A stretch of DNA of 23,013 nucleotides from Thioalkalivibrio sp. (GCA_003555285.1 PWGH01000199.1:1-23013), one strand, 5' to 3'; shown: positions 13,741 to 20,751, counted from the first letter of the stretch. Numbers and translations are program-made. The notes: a model not told the origin generated them from the letters alone.

Positions 13741-14109
13741 ATGCGTAAGTCACTGAAGGTATTGGCCGTTTCTGCTCTGGTCCTGGCGTTTGCTGCCCCG
13801 ATGCAGTCCAGCGCGCAGTGGGTTGGCCCCGGCTACGGTCCAGCCTACGGTCCCGGGTCCTATGGGCCGGGCTACTACGGACCAGGCTACGGCCGCGGGT
13901 TCGGCGACTGGTTTGGTTTGGGCGACATGTTCGGGGATTTCGGCTTCTCAATGCGGGGTAGTGGCCGAGGGTGGGGCCGGGGTCACGGCTACGGCGATGG
14001 CTATGGCTATCATCGCCCCTACGGTCGCCATTGGGCCTATGCGCCCTACTACGGGCCGACCCAGGGCGTCCCGGTGCAGCAGCCGGCGGTCGCCGGCACG
14101 GCCGAATGA
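13741..14109 (+). CDS. Sulfur globule protein-like secreted Gly/Tyr-rich protein
   Basis: The 122-aa product has a Sec signal peptide (MRKSLKVLAVSALVLAFAAP, probable cleavage after SSA near residue 24) and a mature part dominated by Gly, Tyr, Pro and Trp: GPGYGPAYGPGSYGPGYYG repeats, a central FGDMFGDFGFSMRGSGRG, then a Gly-Tyr-His-rich stretch and YAPYYGP. This composition and the central FGDMFGDFGF block resemble Chromatiaceae sulfur globule envelope proteins (SgpA/B/C), which coat periplasmic sulfur globules formed during sulfide oxidation. A GGAGGAA ribosome site precedes the ATG; the frame running back to 13534 lacks such support. It stands alone, with its own candidate promoter and terminator, as expected for an abundant structural protein. 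Low complexity makes homology less certain. Confidence 0.72.
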   Translation: MRKSLKVLAVSALVLAFAAPMQSSAQWVGPGYGPAYGPGSYGPGYYGPGYGRGFGDWFGLGDMFGDFGFSMRGSGRGWGRGHGYGDGYGYHRPYGRHWAYAPYYGPTQGVPVQQPAVAGTAE

Positions 14110-14146
14110 ACCCGACGACCCGGGACTGATGCCAGCCCGAGTTCCC

Positions 14147-14174
14147 AGCCCGGTCCCATTGGACCGGGCTTTTC
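14147..14174 (+). terminator. Rho-independent terminator after sulfur-globule-like gene
   Basis: Perfect 10-bp GC-rich stem (14147-14156 with 14161-14170), CATT loop, followed directly by a short T run (14170-14173). It lies 37 bases after the stop codon. This is the clearest intrinsic terminator in the window. Confidence 0.88.
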
Positions 14175-14195
14175 GAACCGGTTTCTGGGGGCGAC

Positions 14196-14201
14196 TATGA
14201 T
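14196..14201 (+). promoter_or_regulatory. Possible -10 element for rdgC
   Basis: TATGAT matches the -10 consensus in five of six positions and lies 39 bases before the rdgC ATG, just after the upstream terminator. The -35 region 17-18 bases upstream (TTCGAA) is weak. Confidence 0.4.
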
Positions 14202-14240
14202 AGGCTTTCGCGTCCTGAAGACAGCCCGGATTGGCCGCCC

Positions 14241-15167
14241 ATGTTATTCAAGAACCTACGCCTGTACCGTCTCGCCAGCCCCTTCGCGCACGGCCCCGAG
14301 GGGTTGCATGAACACCTGCTGAGCGCCGCCTTTGCACCCTGCGGCAGCCTGCAGATGGAGACCCAGGGTTGGGTCCCGCCGCTGGGCCGGCGTGCGACGC
14401 AATTGACCCATGCGGCCGGTGGCGCGATCTTGATCTGTGCCCGCAAGGAATCCCGTTTTCTGCCCACGGCGGTGATCAACGAGGTCCTGGCCGACAAGGT
14501 CGAAGCCATCGAGGATGCCGAGGGCCGCCGGGTCGGACGCAAGGAAAAGCAGTCCCTGAAGGATCAGATCGTCCACGAATTGCTGCCCCGTGCCTTCACC
14601 CGATCGAGCCATGTCCAGGCCTTCATCCTGCCGCAAACCGGCTGGGTGGTGGTCAATACCTCCAGCAACGCCCGCGCCGAGGAATTGCTGAGCCTGCTCC
14701 GGGAGGCGCTGGGCTCCTTACCGGTGGCGCCCCCAAGGGTTCAGTCCGATCCCGGCACGATCATGACCTCGTGGGTCGCCGGCGAAGCCCTGCCCGGAGG
14801 GCTGGCGCTGGGCGACGAATGCGAACTGAAGGAATCGGGCGAGGATGCCGGTGTTGTTCGAGTGAAGCGGGTGGACCTCTTGTCGAGCGAGATCCGAACC
14901 CACCTGGAGGCCGAGCGGCGAGTCGTGAAACTCGCCCTGACCTTCGATGAACGGATGAGCTTCGTGCTCGACGAGGAATTGAGTATCAAGCGCCTGGCCT
15001 TCGAGGACGTGGTTCTGGAGTCGCTGGACGCGGTCGATTGCGACGACGAGTTGGCGCAGTTGGACGCCCAGTTTGCGCTGATGACCCTGGAACTCGAGCG
15101 TCTGTTGCCGACGTTGCTTACCTGGTTCGGCGGCGAGGCAGGGGACAGCACCAGCGTGGCAGCCTGA
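14241..15167 (+). CDS. rdgC: Recombination-associated protein RdgC
   Basis: RdgC is a ring-shaped DNA-binding protein that coats double-stranded DNA and restrains RecA, as shown for the E. coli and Pseudomonas proteins. The 308-aa product has the family's N-terminus (MLFKNLRLYRLASPF), the region GWVPPLGRR with THAAGGAILICARKESRFLP, the VINEVLADKVEAIE helix, and the C-terminal LDAQFALMTLELERLLPTLLTWFGGE, all characteristic. Length matches the usual 300-310 aa. Ribosome site before the ATG is weak, but the start gives the conserved first strand. It is monocistronic: preceded by a terminator and convergent with the TrpD2-like gene. Confidence 0.95.
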   Translation: MLFKNLRLYRLASPFAHGPEGLHEHLLSAAFAPCGSLQMETQGWVPPLGRRATQLTHAAGGAILICARKESRFLPTAVINEVLADKVEAIEDAEGRRVGRKEKQSLKDQIVHELLPRAFTRSSHVQAFILPQTGWVVVNTSSNARAEELLSLLREALGSLPVAPPRVQSDPGTIMTSWVAGEALPGGLALGDECELKESGEDAGVVRVKRVDLLSSEIRTHLEAERRVVKLALTFDERMSFVLDEELSIKRLAFEDVVLESLDAVDCDDELAQLDAQFALMTLELERLLPTLLTWFGGEAGDSTSVAA

Positions 15168-15210
15168 GGCCCGATGGCCCCGACCGCACCGGGTCGGCGG
15201 GAGCCCTGCG

Positions 15211-15229
15211 CGACCCTTCGAATGGGTCG
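15211..15229. terminator. Hairpin between convergent rdgC and trpD2-like genes
   Basis: A 6-bp stem (15211-15216 with 15224-15229) lies in the 80-base gap between two converging genes, with another weak 6-bp inverted repeat just upstream near 15180-15200. No T-tract is present, so function as a shared terminator is a guess. Confidence 0.3.
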
Positions 15230-15247
15230 GCAGCGACCCCGGGGCGC

Positions 15248-16264
15248 TTAGGCCGCAGCCTGCAGGCGATCCCGATTGCGCGCCTGCCACAGCTCGCGGG
15301 CCAGCGCCGTCGCGGCCTCGGGAGTCGGGGCTTTTTGCATCAGGTGCAGCGCGATTGCGGCGGTGCCGACCACCGCGGCCTCGCCGTATTCCTCTTCAGT
15401 CTCCCCACGCCAGAAGCGGGTCAGCCGGCCGACGTCCAGGTGATCCTCCCGGGTATGGCGGCGGGCGAACATGGCCGGCCATTCCTCTTCCTCGAGCACC
15501 CCATGGCGCACCCGCTGAACCAGGCAGGGGCTGTCGGGATTACGCTCGATTTCGCCGCCTTCGCCCTTGATCACCGCGACGTTGGCCTCACCCAGCAGCA
15601 TCGCGGCCTCCTGGTGCACCGGACGGTAGCCGGGATGGAAGATGCCCTGCATCACATAGGGGGCGCTGAAGGGATTGGTGCTGCGCGCCACGGTATGCAC
15701 CGGCGAGCGCAGACCCATCAGCGGCCGCAGTTCGATGATCTCGTAGAGCCGCGGGCACAGATGCTCGATGTCCAGGTAGGCGAAATGTTCGGTCGCCAGG
15801 CGCGTGCAGGCCTCGTCGATCGAGGTGCACGGGGCAATGCCCAGCGCCTTCAGCACGTCGCGGGTGTAGATGCGCCCCGCGGTGTGACCACTGGCCCCGT
15901 GCATGAAGGTGGTGATGCCGTTCTGGGCCAGCAACAGCGTCGCGAGCAGATACCACGGCAGAACCCGGCGCTTGCCGGCATACGAGGACCAATCCAGATC
16001 CACCGCCGGCGCATCGGCCGGAATCGGGATGGCATCGCGCACCGCGCGCACGAAGCCGACCAGTTCCTCGCGGGTCTCTTCCTTGACCCGCATCAGCATC
16101 ATGTAGGCGCCGAGCTGCACCGGTTCCACCTGCCCCGCGAGCACCATGCGCATCGACTCGAAGGCCTCTTCTTCGGTGAACGGCCGGGTGCCGTTCTTAC
16201 CCTTGCCAAGAATGCGCACGTACTGCGCGAAGGGGTGCTCCTCGTACTGGGTGGGCTGAACCAT
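15248..16264 (-). CDS. TrpD2/YbiB-type protein (anthranilate phosphoribosyltransferase-like)
   Basis: The 338-aa protein belongs to the family annotated as glycosyl transferase family protein or TrpD2, built like anthranilate phosphoribosyltransferase and nucleoside phosphorylase II. Visible parts are an N-terminal helical domain (YVRILGKGKNGTRPFTEEEAFE, VEPVQLGAYMMLMRVKEET) and a catalytic-like domain (GITTFMHGASGHTAGRIYTRDVLKALG, GEANVAVIKGEGGEIERN). E. coli YbiB of this family binds nucleic acid and has no shown TrpD activity, so the biological role is unsettled. GGAGG lies seven bases before the ATG at 16264; the longer frame to 16567 overlaps other features. No tryptophan genes are nearby, which agrees with a non-tryptophan role. 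Confidence 0.85.
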   Translation of the reverse strand: MVQPTQYEEHPFAQYVRILGKGKNGTRPFTEEEAFESMRMVLAGQVEPVQLGAYMMLMRVKEETREELVGFVRAVRDAIPIPADAPAVDLDWSSYAGKRRVLPWYLLATLLLAQNGITTFMHGASGHTAGRIYTRDVLKALGIAPCTSIDEACTRLATEHFAYLDIEHLCPRLYEIIELRPLMGLRSPVHTVARSTNPFSAPYVMQGIFHPGYRPVHQEAAMLLGEANVAVIKGEGGEIERNPDSPCLVQRVRHGVLEEEEWPAMFARRHTREDHLDVGRLTRFWRGETEEEYGEAAVVGTAAIALHLMQKAPTPEAATALARELWQARNRDRLQAAA

Positions 16265-16346
16265 GCTCGATCCTCCGGGATATCGGGGCGTGAGGGGGGG
16301 CGCCGGAAGGCCCGGTGCGCACCGTCGCTGCCGCATCATACCGCCG

Positions 16347-16374
16347 GCCTCCTGCGCCGCAAACCGCAGGAGGC
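16347..16374. repeat. Perfect 10-bp inverted repeat upstream of trpD2-like gene
   Basis: Bases 16347-16356 pair with 16365-16374 around an 8-base loop. It lies between the 59-aa membrane protein stop and the trpD2-like start on the - strand. There is no T run after it, so it may be a leader structure, weak terminator or palindromic repeat. Confidence 0.65.
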
Positions 16375-16395
16375 GTAGGGAAAACCGAGCGGGGA

Positions 16396-16575
16396 TCAGG
16401 CATCGGGTCGATCCGGGGGCGAAGGTGGGGGTACGACATGGTCGGACGCGACCGCTGCGGCCGAGGCCTCCATCAGGCGCTTCAACAGCAAACCGATCGC
16501 CAATTTGATGCCAAGCAGGAACAAAACCAGAACCAGGCCGAGCCAGAGGAAGTGCTCGACCAACCACGCGGCCAT
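16396..16575 (-). CDS. Small single-span membrane protein (59 aa), unknown function
   Basis: This short gene begins ATG at 16575 with a good GGAGGA site about eight bases upstream and ends TGA at 16396. The product has one long hydrophobic segment (about residues 8-32, including LWLGLVLVLFLLGIKLAIG), then KRLMEAS and a proline/aspartate-rich hydrophilic tail. The Lys24 within the span and a positively charged KR after it are typical of a single-span protein. It starts 40 bases after the lipoprotein stop and may be in one transcript with it and with the trpD2-like gene. I do not recognise a family. Confidence 0.65.
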   Translation of the reverse strand: MAAWLVEHFLWLGLVLVLFLLGIKLAIGLLLKRLMEASAAAVASDHVVPPPSPPDRPDA

Positions 16576-16615
16576 CGGATCGTCCTCCAGCGTGTCGGAT
16601 AAGGCCCGCAGCAGT

Positions 16616-17182
16616 CTACGGGGCCGGGGTCTCGCGCAGGGTGCTCAAGACGTCGGACAGGCCACGCGAGGTCGTGTGAAGGCCTCGCGTGCCACGTCGC
16701 ATGCCTCCGGTCTCGGATTCGAAGACCCGGGTCACTTCGATGCGCCAGACTCCGCGCTGACTGATGCGGCTGATTTCGGCGTCGGAAAATTCGATCCAGC
16801 AGGTCGGGCCGGCACAATAGCCGTCCTCCTGGCGCACGGTCTTGCGCAGGCCGGGGATGTCGAAGTTCGCCTGGATCAGGTGGTAGTCCTCCCCGATCCA
16901 TGAGGCCGCGAGGAGCCAGCCGTCGGCCTCCGGAATCACCGCCAGGGTGTTGTGTTCGAGTTCCAGGCGCGCGTGGCAACGATCGCCGTCGGGTACCAAG
17001 GCGGAGCGTTCGCAACTGTAGGTCCAGAGTCCTTCGACATGATCGGAGCAGGCGGTGAGTAGCGTGGCACCGACGAGCACAAGCGTCAGCCGGAGCACGA
17101 CGGGGCACAGGGGCTTCAGGGAGCGGGTTGGGAACACAGAGAGGGATTCCAGGGCTTTGGGAGAGGGGCGTTCTGCTGTCAC
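16616..17182 (-). CDS. Probable lipoprotein, unknown function
   Basis: The frame encodes up to 188 aa. A hydrophobic segment (LRLTLVLVGATLLTAC) ends in a good lipobox LTAC with Cys45, so the mature protein would be a ~140-aa lipid-anchored periplasmic protein. Mature features include GLWTYSCERSALVPDGDRC and YCAGPTCWIEF, four cysteines that could form two disulfides, and a C-terminal basic stretch. The GTG start at 17182 leaves an unusually long n-region and has no clear ribosome site; in-frame GTG codons closer to the hydrophobic segment are better for a normal signal peptide. I do not recognise the family. The small membrane protein gene follows at 40 bases. Confidence 0.62.
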   Translation of the reverse strand: MTAERPSPKALESLSVFPTRSLKPLCPVVLRLTLVLVGATLLTACSDHVEGLWTYSCERSALVPDGDRCHARLELEHNTLAVIPEADGWLLAASWIGEDYHLIQANFDIPGLRKTVRQEDGYCAGPTCWIEFSDAEISRISQRGVWRIEVTRVFESETGGMRRGTRGLHTTSRGLSDVLSTLRETPAP

Positions 17183-17328
17183 TGTATCAGTGTGCGCCGA
17201 CAGCCGTCGGCAAACCGGCCGGCAACCCCCGGGTGGCGAAAACCGATTCAGATGTCGGACGGGCGTGTACCGCCGACAGGGCCCGCCACGGCTCGGATGG
17301 CTTCAGGATGGCCGATCCCCGTGTTGGC

Positions 17329-17351
17329 GACCGTTGCGGATGGCAACGGTC
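17329..17351 (-). terminator. 9-bp hairpin directly after the 94-aa gene
   Basis: Bases 17329-17337 pair with 17343-17351, with a 5-base loop; the stem begins on the first base after the stop codon of the upstream - strand gene. No T run follows, so Rho-dependent ending or mRNA 3' protection is more likely than intrinsic termination. The rest of 17183-17351 shows no gene. Confidence 0.45.
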
Positions 17352-17636
17352 TCAGAAGACCGCGAGCGGCGCCGGGCGGCGTTGGCGCCGGGTCTTGCGC
17401 ACGGATTCCTCCGGACCGTGCAGGCGACGGATCTGGTGCGGTCGCGCATCCACCACCACACCGTCCCGGGTCAGGATCTTGACCCGGTAACTGGCGCTGG
17501 TGCGGTAATGCATGCTCAGCAGATCCATGGAGGTTCGGTGCGCCAGGGGGCTGACGATCACGCCCAGCGCGCCGTTCCATTCCGTGTAGTAACTGGCGTT
17601 TTGCATGATCACCAACTCACCGACCTTGAATGTCAT
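17352..17636 (-). CDS. Small SH3-like hypothetical protein (94 aa)
   Basis: The product starts MTFKVGELVIMQNASYYTEWNG and continues with GALGVIVSPLAHRT and YRVKILTRDGVVVDARPHQIRRL, a pattern of short beta strands with a conserved-looking glycine turn that suggests an SH3-like barrel. The C-terminus is strongly basic (RKTRRQRRP). The ATG at 17636 is preceded by GGGAG at eight bases; a GTG at 17651 is less likely. I do not recognise a named family; such small barrel proteins also occur in phages, but no phage genes surround it. Upstream is a strong inverted repeat in the leader. Confidence 0.6.
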   Translation of the reverse strand: MTFKVGELVIMQNASYYTEWNGALGVIVSPLAHRTSMDLLSMHYRTSASYRVKILTRDGVVVDARPHQIRRLHGPEESVRKTRRQRRPAPLAVF

Positions 17637-17689
17637 TTTCGTCACTCCCACTGGCGGAGGGCAGGATCTTCCGGCACCCGCACGGAGAT

Positions 17690-17726
17690 CGGATTCAGCG
17701 CACGGGATTTCCCTGCGCTGAATCCG
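17690..17726. repeat. Perfect 13-bp inverted repeat in the leader of the 94-aa gene
   Basis: Bases 17690-17702 are the exact reverse complement of 17714-17726, with an 11-base centre that can itself pair partly (GGGA with TCCC). It lies 54 bases before the - strand start at 17636. No T-tract on either side. It may be a leader hairpin, operator or palindromic repeat. Confidence 0.8.
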
Positions 17727-17811
17727 GTGTGGCGCACCCTCTGCGACAACCCCCGGCGGGCGCCGCGCTGATGACGGTGATTTCGTCTCGTGTCTGAATG
17801 CGCTCTACACG

Positions 17812-17817
17812 TAGTAT
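17812..17817 (-). promoter_or_regulatory. Possible -10 element (TATACT) for the 94-aa gene
   Basis: On the - strand TATACT matches the -10 consensus in five of six positions in a short AT-rich island. The -35 region is poor. Transcription from here would include the 17690-17726 hairpin in the leader. Confidence 0.35.
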
Positions 17818-17848
17818 AGCGAATGTGCCACCGTGATTGCGGCCGCGG

Positions 17849-18682
17849 TCACTCCTCGACCTGGATGATGTAGCCCCCTGAGCGTTCGTCGCGGGTCAGA
17901 CCGATCAGGCCCACGCGTCGGGTTTCCTCGAGCAGGGCACTGAAGCTGCGAAAGCCGTAATAACTCTCGTTAAAACCCGGCTTGCGGCGTTTGATGGCCT
18001 GTTTGACCATCGAGGCCCAGACGGGCTCGTCCGCGCCGCGCTCGGAATGCAGGGCCTCGGCCGTCTCCACGACCAGATCCATCGCCTCCTGCCGACGGGC
18101 CTCCTGCCCGCGGGCCTCCGCATCCTGGGCCGTCGGTCGATCCCGTGCCTCTGGTTTCTCGTTCGGCCGGGCCGGCTTGCGCGGCTGGTGTTGCTTGCGG
18201 GCCTCCTCGCGGACCAGGTCGTCGTAGTAGATGAACTCGTCACAGGCGGCCATCAGCAGGTCGGAGGTCGATTTTTTCACGCCGACCCCGATCACCAGCT
18301 TGTTGTTCTCGCGCAGCTTGGCCACCAGCGGGGAGAAATCCGAATCGCCACTGATGATCACGAAGGCATCGACATGACCCTTCGTGTAACAGAGATCGAG
18401 GGCATCGACGACCATTCGGATATCGGCCGAATTCTTGCCCGATTGCCGCACATGGGGAATCTCGATCAATTCGAAGGCCGCTTCATGCATCGGGGCCTTG
18501 AATTCCTTGTACCGATCCCAGTCGCAATAGGCCTTGCGCACCACAATGTTGCCCTTCAACAGCAGGCGTTCCAGCACCCGTCGAATGTCGAACTGGGGAT
18601 ACTTGGCCTCGCGAACCCCGAGTGCGATGTTCTCGAAATCACAGTACAGCGCCATGTTCCGAAGGGTGGCCGAATCGGTCAT
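17849..18682 (-). CDS. NYN-domain (LabA/DUF88) protein with C-terminal OST-HTH/LOTUS-like domain
   Basis: The 277-aa protein has an N-terminal NYN (PIN-like) nuclease domain. It shows ALYCDFENIALG (Asp15, Asn18), GKNSADIRMVVDALD (Asp87) and VIISGDSDFSPLV (Asp113, Asp115), the acidic residues that bind metal in this fold. A charged low-complexity linker (about 160-205, rich in Arg, Glu and Gln) leads to a C-terminal module, VWASMVKQAIKRRKPGF, YYGFRSFSALLEETRR and SGGYIIQV, matching the OST-HTH/LOTUS type. NYN-LOTUS proteins are expected to act on RNA; bacterial targets are generally unknown. ATG at 18682 and ATG at 18655 are both possible starts, neither with a strong ribosome site. Confidence 0.88.
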   Translation of the reverse strand: MTDSATLRNMALYCDFENIALGVREAKYPQFDIRRVLERLLLKGNIVVRKAYCDWDRYKEFKAPMHEAAFELIEIPHVRQSGKNSADIRMVVDALDLCYTKGHVDAFVIISGDSDFSPLVAKLRENNKLVIGVGVKKSTSDLLMAACDEFIYYDDLVREEARKQHQPRKPARPNEKPEARDRPTAQDAEARGQEARRQEAMDLVVETAEALHSERGADEPVWASMVKQAIKRRKPGFNESYYGFRSFSALLEETRRVGLIGLTRDERSGGYIIQVEE

Positions 18683-18762
18683 CAGGGATCGCCCGCAAAA
18701 GTCGCTTCAGGGAACGCCCAGCGTACACAACATCAACCGTCGCCGCAGGCACTCGGCCTGAA

Positions 18763-18791
18763 TTGCCTCCCATCGGGAACGGGCGTACAGT
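18763..18791 (+). promoter_or_regulatory. Candidate sigma-70 promoter for the 62-aa gene
   Basis: TTGCCT (18763-18768) and TACAGT (18786-18791) are 17 bases apart, each matching consensus in four of six positions. They lie about 105 bases before the start of the small membrane protein gene, in the divergent gap with the NYN gene. Confidence 0.42.
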
Positions 18792-18830
18792 CCTGCGCCA
18801 TATCAAGGCTTCAACCCCGTTGTTCCGCGC

Positions 18831-18866
18831 CCGTTGTGCCGCCAAGGTACGCGGCCGGCACAACGG
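18831..18866 (+). repeat. 11-bp inverted repeat in the leader of the 62-aa gene
   Basis: Bases 18831-18841 pair perfectly with 18856-18866 around a 14-base loop, 28 bases before the ATG at 18895. Position suggests an mRNA leader hairpin controlling expression or stability. Confidence 0.65.
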
Positions 18867-18894
18867 TCATCCAGAGGGAGTTTTGGAGATTACG

Positions 18895-19083
18895 ATGGAA
18901 GTCATTGTCAGTTCCTTGTTGCATCCGCAGGTCTTCGTTCTGGCCATTATCGGCTTTCTGGCCTTTTACTCGTCGTGTTCCGTGGGCATCCGCGCAGGCT
19001 GGCTGGCCTACCATCCATCCCTCTGCGGAACCGCGGGTGCCTTCGTCGGTGCAGGTCTCGGACTGGCCGCTGCCGCCGTCTGA
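18895..19083 (+). CDS. Small membrane protein (62 aa), unknown function
   Basis: The ATG at 18895 is preceded by GGAG at six bases. The 62-aa product has two hydrophobic stretches, VFVLAIIGFLAFYSSCSVGI and GTAGAFVGAGLGLAAAAV, separated by a short loop (RAGWLAYHPSLC), so two membrane spans are likely. The second span is glycine/alanine-rich, as in packed helical hairpins. The frame is open far upstream (from 18622), but the ribosome site and the hydrophobic start make the short form more credible. It has its own candidate promoter and a leader hairpin. I do not recognise the family. Confidence 0.6.
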   Translation: MEVIVSSLLHPQVFVLAIIGFLAFYSSCSVGIRAGWLAYHPSLCGTAGAFVGAGLGLAAAAV

Positions 19084-19161
19084 CCATCCCGGCGGCACCA
19101 ACGCCACCGTCAACCCGACCGACGCAACCGCACGCCCGGAAACCCAATGCGCCCCCGCCTC

Positions 19162-19200
19162 GTAGGGTGGGCGTCGGGTGGGCCAAGCGCAGCGGGCCAG
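19162..19200. repeat. Possible fragment of a dispersed GTAGGGTGGGC-type repeat
   Basis: This stretch begins GTAGGGTGGGC and contains GTGGGCCAAGCGCAGCGGGCC, a form familiar from dispersed intergenic repeats in several proteobacteria. Only one partial copy is seen here, between a stop on + and the cobW-like stop on -. The rest of 19084-19220 holds nothing else I can support. Confidence 0.35.
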
Positions 19201-19220
19201 GACACAGGCTCCGCAGCAGG

Positions 19221-20273
19221 TCAACGACCGGGGGCGTCTTCCGGCGGCGCAGCCTGGCGAAGCCGACGCAATTGCCGGTCGAGGTCGTCGCCGGCAATCG
19301 GCTGGTGATCGATGATTTCCAAGCGCCCCTCGCCGCCGGGCGGACACACCTCAAGGCCCCCCTCGCCGGAGACCCGGTTGATGCGCAACCAGCCGGCATT
19401 GGTGGCCAGCACCCCCTTCACCCGATCCCAGGGCTGTTGGTGCAACAGCGTGCGCAGGCCTGCGGCCTCCAGACACACCCCCGGCCCGAACAGCCAGCTT
19501 CGGCTGAAGTACCCGTCACCGCGCCCGTCGACGGTCCACCAGTCGGGGCGCACCGCCGCGAGGGCCGGATCGGCGGTGTCCCCGCCGTCCGGGGCGGTCC
19601 GGGTGAGAAAGGCATGGGCCTCCGGGAACAAGGCACGGCGCGCCGCGCTCAATGGCAGATCCAGCCACTCCGGGTCCAGCCGGCCCTGTTCGACCCGCGC
19701 CACCCGGGCTTTCGGCGGATCCAGTTCGCGAATGAAGCGATCGAGTGCCGCGTGATCCGCGGGTCCGTAGCGGTCCGCCTTGTTGGCCACCAGCACGTCG
19801 GCCAGATGAATCTGATCGCACCAGTTCGCGTTCGTGCGGTGCCGGGGCGAGGCCAGGTGCCGGGCATCCATCAGCGTCAGCGTCGCGCGCAGATCCAGCA
19901 CCGCGGTGTATTGGGCCTCGGTCAGCATCCGGATGATCTGTGCCGGATGCCCCAGACCCGTGGGTTCGATCAGGATACGCTCCGGGCGCTCCTGACGAAT
20001 GAGTTGATTCAGGCCGACACCGAAGCCCTGACTCGCGACACAGCACAGGCACCCTCCGGCGACCTGTCGGATCGCGACCTCGCCTTGCGGTAGCAGCGCC
20101 GCATCCACGCCCACCTCGCCAAATTCATTGACCAGCACCGCCCAGCGTTCCTTCGGCGGTCGCTGCGCGAGCAGGTGGCGGATCGCGGTGGTCTTGCCGA
20201 CCCCGAGAAAGCCGGTAATCAGGTGCGTGGGGATGCGCCGGACCGGCCTGAAGGTGGATGCAGAAGGCGCCAT
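19221..20273 (-). CDS. CobW/G3E-family GTPase (metal chaperone-like)
   Basis: The 350-aa protein belongs to the COG0523 G3E GTPases, which couple GTP hydrolysis to delivery of zinc, cobalt or other metals. It has the P-loop GFLGVGKTT (21-29), AVLVNEFGEVGVDAAL, the family's metal-binding CxCC site in GGCLCC (Cys75, Cys77, Cys78), LIEPTGLGHP, and the guanine-specificity motif NKAD. The C-terminal CobW domain is present but its final part has few histidines, unlike His-rich zinc chaperones. It starts 3 bases after the thioesterase stop, so it appears to be the last gene of the men operon; the metalloenzyme it serves is unknown. Confidence 0.9.
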   Translation of the reverse strand: MAPSASTFRPVRRIPTHLITGFLGVGKTTAIRHLLAQRPPKERWAVLVNEFGEVGVDAALLPQGEVAIRQVAGGCLCCVASQGFGVGLNQLIRQERPERILIEPTGLGHPAQIIRMLTEAQYTAVLDLRATLTLMDARHLASPRHRTNANWCDQIHLADVLVANKADRYGPADHAALDRFIRELDPPKARVARVEQGRLDPEWLDLPLSAARRALFPEAHAFLTRTAPDGGDTADPALAAVRPDWWTVDGRGDGYFSRSWLFGPGVCLEAAGLRTLLHQQPWDRVKGVLATNAGWLRINRVSGEGGLEVCPPGGEGRLEIIDHQPIAGDDLDRQLRRLRQAAPPEDAPGR

Positions 20274-20276
20274 GGC

Positions 20277-20699
20277 TCAGGGTATCTCCCGCACCAGAAC
20301 CGTCAGACGGGCGCTGCAGACCAGCTGATCGGCCGCGTTCTGGATCCGGATGTCCCAGAGCTGGGTGGTGCGACCGAGATGCAGGGGGCGGGCACAGCCG
20401 GTGACGATTCCCTCGCGCACCGCCTTCAGATGGTGGGCGCTGATCTCCAGCCCCATCGCGATCGTGCCCGGCGGGGTCGCCAGATGCGCCGCGGCACTGC
20501 CCAGGGTCTCGGCCAACGCCGCCGACGCGCCCCCGTGCAACAGGCCGAAGGGTTGCCGTGTGCGCGCGTCCACCGGCATGGTGCCGAACAGGGCGTCGTC
20601 CTCGACGGCGGTGATCCGAATTCCCAGCGCCTCCATCAAGGTGTTGCGCTGCAACTGCTGGAGGGCGTCCAGGTCCACGGGTTTCTTCCACAGGGGCAT
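20277..20699 (-). CDS. menI: Hotdog-fold thioesterase, probable 1,4-dihydroxy-2-naphthoyl-CoA hydrolase (MenI-like)
   Basis: The 140-aa protein matches E. coli YdiI/MenI and EntH: hotdog helix with FGLLHGGASAALAETLGSAA, including His55 and Glu64 at the positions of the catalytic HGG and Glu63 of YdiI, and IAMGLEISAHHLKAVREG. MenI releases 1,4-dihydroxy-2-naphthoate from its CoA ester in menaquinone synthesis. The adjacent menE and menC genes favour that role over the broad proofreading activity of EntH. The ATG at 20699 gives the family N-terminus (MPLWKKPVDLDAL); an upstream TTG at 20732 adds an unneeded extension. It lies 52 bases after menE and 3 bases before the CobW-like gene. Confidence 0.82.
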   Translation of the reverse strand: MPLWKKPVDLDALQQLQRNTLMEALGIRITAVEDDALFGTMPVDARTRQPFGLLHGGASAALAETLGSAAAHLATPPGTIAMGLEISAHHLKAVREGIVTGCARPLHLGRTTQLWDIRIQNAADQLVCSARLTVLVREIP

Positions 20700-20751
20700 G
20701 GGGGTTCGCCTTGGGTTGGGGGAAAGGGGCAAAAGGACCTGGAGGCGGCGC

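Noticed and set aside
15038..16378. 446-aa open frame on +
   Set aside because: Antisense to the TrpD2-like gene, which has clear family motifs and a ribosome site.
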